A DNA stretch of 64,000 bases from Enterobacter kobei (lineage in GTDB: Bacteria > Pseudomonadota > Gammaproteobacteria > Enterobacterales > Enterobacteriaceae): NCBI RefSeq assembly GCF_001729765.1, contig NZ_CP017181.1:1116001-1180000 (forward strand), in the 5' to 3' direction. Below are positions 59,441-64,000 of the stretch, piece after piece. The position numbers and the translations under genes were made by a program. Each line of letters opens with the position of its first letter. The first letter of the stretch is position 1. Under the pieces are notes generated by a model, which worked only from the letters and a program-made list of their open reading frames with translations, did no database searches and was not told where the DNA came from.

Positions 59441-59782
59441 ATGACCATTTCCGCTCAAGTCATTGATACGATCGTCGAATGGATCGACGACAACCTGCAC
59501 CAGCCGTTACGCATTGAAGACATTGCCCGCCATGCGGGTTACTCCAAATGGCATTTGCAGCGGCTGTTTATGCAGTATAAAGGTGAAAGCCTGGGGCGCT
59601 ATATTCGCGAACGCAAGCTGCTGCTGGCGGCGCGGGATCTGCGTGAATCGGACGAGCGCGTTTATGAGATCTGCCTGCGCTACGGGTTTGAATCGCAGCA
59701 GACGTTCACGCGCATCTTTACCCGCACCTTCCATCAGCCGCCAGGGGCGTACCGCAAGGAAAACCATAGTCGGACGCACTGA
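59441..59782 (+). CDS. ramA: RamA, AraC/XylS-family activator of efflux
   Basis: A 113-residue AraC-type activator with two helix-turn-helix motifs (IEDIARHAGYSKWHLQRLFMQYKGESLGRYIRERKL and VYEICLRYGFESQQTFTRIFTRTF), the same size as Salmonella/Klebsiella RamA and akin to MarA/SoxS/Rob. It turns on acrAB, tolC, micF and lowers porin, giving multidrug tolerance. The start MTISAQVIDT (59441) behind GGGGAGAGCAGT is used rather than an upstream in-frame ATG at 59396-59408 that overlaps romA. Confidence 0.96.
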   Translation: MTISAQVIDTIVEWIDDNLHQPLRIEDIARHAGYSKWHLQRLFMQYKGESLGRYIRERKLLLAARDLRESDERVYEICLRYGFESQQTFTRIFTRTFHQPPGAYRKENHSRTH

Positions 59783-59796
59783 AACTGACAACACAC

Positions 59797-59829
59797 AGGC
59801 CGGGTAAGGCGAAGCTGCTACCCGGCTTT
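59797..59829. repeat. Single REP unit/terminator between ramA and ybdJ
   Basis: GGCCGGGTAAGGCGAAGCTGCTACCCGGC followed by TTTTTTT is one REP palindrome that also makes a good terminator for ramA; ybdJ converges from the right. Confidence 0.85.
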
Positions 59830-59839
59830 TTTTATGCAT

Positions 59840-60088
59840 TCATGACGCCAGTGAAAACCAGCGGCGCCAGACGAAACGCAGCACGACGAATTCGATAGCG
59901 CCAAGCAGTAAAAACCACACGCAAAACAAAATGGTGTAAAGCTGGTTCAGATCGACCATGTGAAAGGTCGTCATCAGCTTTTGCGCCAGCACCAGGCCCA
60001 GCGACGGCGCGGGTAACAGCAGGCAAGAGATCAGCGCCAGTAATAAAATGCCCCCGGCAGTCAGCAGCGATTCTAACGGGTGTTTCAT
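59840..60088 (-). CDS. ybdJ: YbdJ, small inner membrane protein
   Basis: An 82-residue protein of the DUF1158 family, equal in length to E. coli YbdJ, with two membrane segments (TAGGILLLALISCLLLPAPSLGLVLA and LYTILFCVWFLLLGAIEFVVLRFVWRRWF). Function unknown. In E. coli it precedes ybdK; here ybdK is not found and the region upstream ends in an IS5-type element. Confidence 0.92.
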   Translation of the reverse strand: MKHPLESLLTAGGILLLALISCLLLPAPSLGLVLAQKLMTTFHMVDLNQLYTILFCVWFLLLGAIEFVVLRFVWRRWFSLAS

Positions 60089-60268
60089 CGTAATGTTAAT
60101 CGTCAGTTAAAAATGTCATTGTCCGGCATCCTTTAACGTAAAGCAATATCAACCTGCCTGGGCTTTTTTAATGAAATAATCACCTTCTCCGGCAAATAAA
60201 GCGCGTAAGGAGAATGATTTAATCGTGGTGATTAAATTAATATTATGCCATGTAAATAAATGTCTGCA

Positions 60269-60379
60269 TCATGAAAATAATTTTACAAAACTATATGTGC
60301 TATATCCAATTAACGTCGCAATAACAATGGCTGCGACAATGTATAACGCCAGGCGTCGTCCACGATAAATACCAAACAT
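60269..60379 (-). CDS. Putative 36-residue membrane peptide
   Basis: A short frame (ATG 60379 to TGA 60269-60271) encodes MFGIYRGRRLALYIVAAIV... with one membrane helix (residues 10-33) preceded by three arginines, a positive-inside single-pass layout. A strong ribosome site GAGGGGG lies 5 bases before the ATG. It was not recognised as a named family. It is 180 bases upstream of ybdJ and its promoter region is interrupted by the IS5-type element 28 bases before the ATG. Confidence 0.6.
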   Translation of the reverse strand: MFGIYRGRRLALYIVAAIVIATLIGYSTYSFVKLFS

Positions 60380-60407
60380 GCTTCCCCCTCGTTTAGCGTT
60401 GGTTTAG

Positions 60408-61603
<1,196 letters not shown>

Positions 61604-61627
61604 CTAATAAGCTCTGACATGAGTTTT

Positions 61628-61656
61628 CCCCTGCCCCCGTGCAGGGGCTTTTTTTT
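61628..61656 (+). terminator. Rho-independent terminator next to IS5-type copy 3
   Basis: CCCCTGC-CCCCGT-GCAGGGG followed by C and eight T is a strong plus-strand terminator. The gene it should end is missing; only 24 bases separate it from the IS. Confidence 0.9.
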
Positions 61657-61731
61657 GTCTCCTTAGCCATTGTGCATTACACTGCGCGCTGCAAAACTTT
61701 AGTCATTACGATCTGACAGGCGGTAACAGCG

Positions 61732-62205
61732 ATGAACGGAACAATCACAACGTGGTTTAAAGATAAAGGCTTTGGATTTATCAAAGATGAAAACGGCGAT
61801 AACCGCTATTTTCATGTGATTAAGGTCGCCAACCCTGATCTGATTAAGAAAGATGCGGCGGTGACGTTCGAACCGACGACGAATAACAAAGGCCTTTCCG
61901 CCTATGCGGTGAAGGTGATCCCCGAGAGTAAACACCTCTATATTGCGGGCGAGCGCGTGAAGCTCACCTCGATCAAATCCTTCGTGGTGTTCAGCGAAGA
62001 AGAGCCGGTTGAAACCAAAATCGACAAAGAAAACGCGGTGCTGTCGGTGGGTCTGCTGATGAACAGCATTAAACCGAAATCCGAGGTAAAATCGGGTGAA
62101 ATGCGCACCGTGAAGAAGCTGGCGATCACGACCTTCCAGAACACGACGCTGATCTTTACCGAAGATGAAATTGACATTGACGCTACGGTCAAGCTGCTGA
62201 AGTGA
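61732..62205 (+). CDS. Cold-shock-domain protein with extra C-terminal domain
   Basis: A 157-residue protein. Residues 1 to about 65 form a cold-shock (OB) fold with RNP1-like KGFGFIKDENGDNRYFHV; the remaining 90 residues (KHLYIAGERVKLTSIKSFVVFSEEEPVETKIDKENAVLSVGLLMNSIKP) have no family I recognise and look like a beta-rich domain. It is longer than CspA-type proteins (about 70). An RNA-binding role is likely. Weak ribosome site (GGCGGTAACAGCG). Confidence 0.85.
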   Translation: MNGTITTWFKDKGFGFIKDENGDNRYFHVIKVANPDLIKKDAAVTFEPTTNNKGLSAYAVKVIPESKHLYIAGERVKLTSIKSFVVFSEEEPVETKIDKENAVLSVGLLMNSIKPKSEVKSGEMRTVKKLAITTFQNTTLIFTEDEIDIDATVKLLK

Positions 62206-62209
62206 TTTG

Positions 62210-62302
62210 TTGCCGGGTGGCGGCGATGCCTTACCCGGCCTACGAAAAACCCTCAACGCGGCACGAAACGTAGGCCCGGTAAGCATCGCGCCACCGGGCA
62301 CA
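62210..62302. repeat. REP/BIME repeat
   Basis: Two REP units (GCCGGGTGGCGGCGATGCCTTACCCGGC and GGCCCGGTAAGCATCGCGCCACCGGGC) lie between the cold-shock gene and the converging ABC transporter operon. Confidence 0.85.
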
Positions 62303-62313
62303 GCCGCACCCGT

Positions 62314-63018
62314 TTACCCCATCCTGTGCTCGCCCCGTAACATCGCCTCCCGATCAAACACCTTCTGGATCTCCCCGTGTGCCATAAATGCCGCCCGGTC
62401 GGACATATGGGCAATCACGTCCGCATCGTGGCTCACCAGCAGATAGGTCATGTCGTGGGCTGCTTTCAGGCGGTTGAGCAGGTTCAGAATTTCCGCCTGC
62501 ACGGACATATCCAGTGCCGAGGTCGGTTCATCCAGCAGCAGAAGCTGCGGGCGCAACAGCAGCGCACGGGCAATCGCCACGCGCTGACGCTGGCCGCCGG
62601 AAAGCTGGTGCGGATAACGTTTCCCCGCATCGGCAGACAGGCCCACCTGTTTAAGCGCATCCGCCACCTTTTCCGCAATCTGCGTTTCGCCATGGATGTT
62701 CAACGGCTCCGACAGCGTGCGTGCAATGGTGTGGTTCGGGTGCAAAGACGCCCACGGATCCTGAAACACCATCTGCACGTTGCGACGCAGCGTGCCTTGA
62801 AAACGTCGCCCGGGCGTTAACGTCTCTCCCAGTAGCGTAATGTTCCCGCGCCACTCGCGCTGCAGCCCCGCCAGCACGCGCAGAAGGGTCGATTTCCCGC
62901 AGCCGGATTCCCCGATCAGGCTGAAGGTTTCGCCTTTCGCGATGGTAAAGCTGGCGGCAGAGACCGCCGTCTTTTCCCCGAAGGTGACCTGAACCTGGTT
63001 AACCTCAACGAGCGCCAT
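62314..63018 (-). CDS. Peptide/nickel-type ABC ATPase (second)
   Basis: A 234-residue ATPase of the Dpp/Opp/Nik group: Walker A GESGCGKST, signature LSGGQRQR, Walker B LLLLDEP, switch VSHD. It lacks the C-terminal oligopeptide extension common in this group, as in NikE-like proteins. ATG 63018 overlaps the upstream ATPase stop by 14 bases. Substrate (peptide, nickel or opine) cannot be told; the binding protein and most of the permeases lie outside the window. Confidence 0.88.
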   Translation of the reverse strand: MALVEVNQVQVTFGEKTAVSAASFTIAKGETFSLIGESGCGKSTLLRVLAGLQREWRGNITLLGETLTPGRRFQGTLRRNVQMVFQDPWASLHPNHTIARTLSEPLNIHGETQIAEKVADALKQVGLSADAGKRYPHQLSGGQRQRVAIARALLLRPQLLLLDEPTSALDMSVQAEILNLLNRLKAAHDMTYLLVSHDADVIAHMSDRAAFMAHGEIQKVFDREAMLRGEHRMG

Positions 63019-63841
63019 CGTTCGCCTCCTTCCACGGCTGCGAACGGTCGAGCGTCGGCAGCATCTGCCCAAAGGTATTGGCATTTGGCCTGCAGGTCCA
63101 CAGGGTGCGCGTATACGGATGCGTTGCCTGAGGGAGTTGGCTTGCCGCCATCTCATCTACCTTTTCGCCCTGATACATCACCAGCACGCGGTCGCAGTGT
63201 TCCGCCACCAGCGGCAGGTCATGGCTGATTAACAGCATCGCCATCTGGCGCGCTTCACACTGCTGCACCAGCAGTTCGAGGATCTGCTTGCGCAGGCGAG
63301 CGTCCAGCGCTGAGGTCGGTTCGTCGGCAATCAGCACCTGCGGGTTGTTGATGAGCGCAATCGCAATCATCACCCGCTGGCCCATGCCGCCGGAAAGTTC
63401 GCCGGGATAACGCTGAAGCACATGTTCGCTCAGTCCGACAGCACGAATGATGTCGTGAATGCGCGCCACGCGTTCTGAACGGGGCAGGCGGTGATGCAGC
63501 GTGAGCGCCTCGTCAAGCTGGGCGGCAACGCTTTTCACCGGATTGAGCGCGTAGCGCGGGTCCTGCAAAACCATCGCAATCCCGTTGCCGCGCAGCGCTT
63601 GCCAGCGGCGGGCGTTCAGAGTCAGCAGATCGTTGCCCAGCACGTTAAGTTGCCGGGCGCTCACCATGCCGGGCTTACGTACCAGCCCCATCAGGGCGCG
63701 GGCAGACATCGATTTACCCGAGCCGGATTCACCCACCAGCGCCAGACGCTCGTTGCCAAGCGTAAAGCTCAGGTTGTTGACCACGCGTGCGGCGGGGTAG
63801 TCGATATTCAGCGCATCGACGATAACGCGGTGTTCAGTCAT
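63005..63841 (-). CDS. Peptide/nickel-type ABC ATPase (first)
   Basis: A 278-residue ATPase: Walker A GESGSGKS, signature LSGGMGQR, Walker B VLIADEP, switch ISHD, and a C-terminal extension (PQATHPYTRTLWTCRP) typical of oligopeptide/dipeptide transporters (NikD/DppD-like). Start ATG 63841 (MTEHRVIV) overlaps the upstream permease stop. Confidence 0.88.
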   Translation of the reverse strand: MTEHRVIVDALNIDYPAARVVNNLSFTLGNERLALVGESGSGKSMSARALMGLVRKPGMVSARQLNVLGNDLLTLNARRWQALRGNGIAMVLQDPRYALNPVKSVAAQLDEALTLHHRLPRSERVARIHDIIRAVGLSEHVLQRYPGELSGGMGQRVMIAIALINNPQVLIADEPTSALDARLRKQILELLVQQCEARQMAMLLISHDLPLVAEHCDRVLVMYQGEKVDEMAASQLPQATHPYTRTLWTCRPNANTFGQMLPTLDRSQPWKEANDGAR

Positions 63842-64000
63842 GTTGCGGCTCCAGTACGTCACGCAGGCCATCGCCTAGCAGGTTAAAGGCCAGGCTGGCA
63901 AACAGAATGGCTCCGCCGGGAATGGCGGCGATCCACCACTGGTCGAAAATCACCTGCATGCCGTCAGCAATCATTGCCCCCCATTCAGCCATTGGCGGAC
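63834..64000 (-). CDS. Peptide/nickel-type ABC permease, C-terminal end
   Basis: Only the last 55 codons are in the window: the end of a DppC-type permease (WIAAIPGGAILFASLAFNLLGDGLRDVLEP), the classic end of this family. It overlaps the first ATPase by 8 bases, so it belongs to the same operon. Confidence 0.85.
   Translation of the reverse strand, partial: PPMAEWGAMIADGMQVIFDQWWIAAIPGGAILFASLAFNLLGDGLRDVLEPQHD

Overview
The window looks like a chromosomal segment of an Enterobacteriaceae member, most probably Enterobacter (cloacae complex or close relative). The core genes read as close orthologues of E. coli genes in conserved order (fetAB, cnoX, ybbO, tesA/ybbA/ybbP, selU, purEK, lpxH, ppiB, cysS, ybcI, ybcJ, folD, pheP, ybdG, nfsB, ybdF, ybdJ). 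The NfsB protein strongly resembles the classical E. cloacae nitroreductase, and a ramR-romA-ramA locus, absent from E. coli K-12, is present. Species assignment is from memory of these proteins, not from a search.

Layout. 1-18142: core housekeeping genes with one extra porin and a PtsG-like PTS permease next to a MalI-like LacI regulator. 18143-27397: a type 1-like chaperone/usher fimbrial operon (main pilin, FimI-like, chaperone, usher, adhesin, minor pilin) followed on the other strand by its regulators FimZ, a FimY-like protein and an EAL-domain protein, in the order known from Salmonella. The usher is split by a one-base frameshift in a G run. 27676-35228: a decayed genomic island in the 3' end of tRNA-Arg(TCT) (argU). 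It is bounded by a 20-bp exact repeat of the tRNA end and holds an integrase remnant, a gtrA-gtrB O-antigen modification operon broken by an IS5-type element, an IS1, an acyltransferase and a umuD-like remnant with a LexA-like box. It looks like a relic of a serotype-converting temperate phage.

35314-44968: a cytochrome P450 beside the island border, then a Fur-box-preceded FbpABC-type ferric iron ABC transporter, a TonB-dependent siderophore receptor and a Tat-exported PhoX-family phosphatase. 45071-53128: pheP, a HigBA-type toxin-antitoxin pair, a small sugar operon (MFS permease, TIM-barrel isomerase, Gfo/Idh dehydrogenase, LacI regulator) with two identical 12-bp palindromic operators, and ybdG. 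53195-56364: an EmrB-like MFS exporter divergent from an XRE regulator with a palindrome between them, and an orphan 200-residue protein. 56392-60379: nfsB, ybdF, ramR, romA, ramA, ybdJ and an uncharacterised 36-residue membrane peptide. 60408-61603: a third IS5-type copy whose flanks do not match, pointing to rearrangement. 61732-64000: a cold-shock-domain protein and part of a peptide/nickel-type ABC transporter.

Three near-identical 1196-bp IS5-type copies and one IS1 are the main drivers of change. Two of the IS5 copies are direct repeats bracketing about 32 kb that includes the iron locus and the ramRA multidrug regulon switch.
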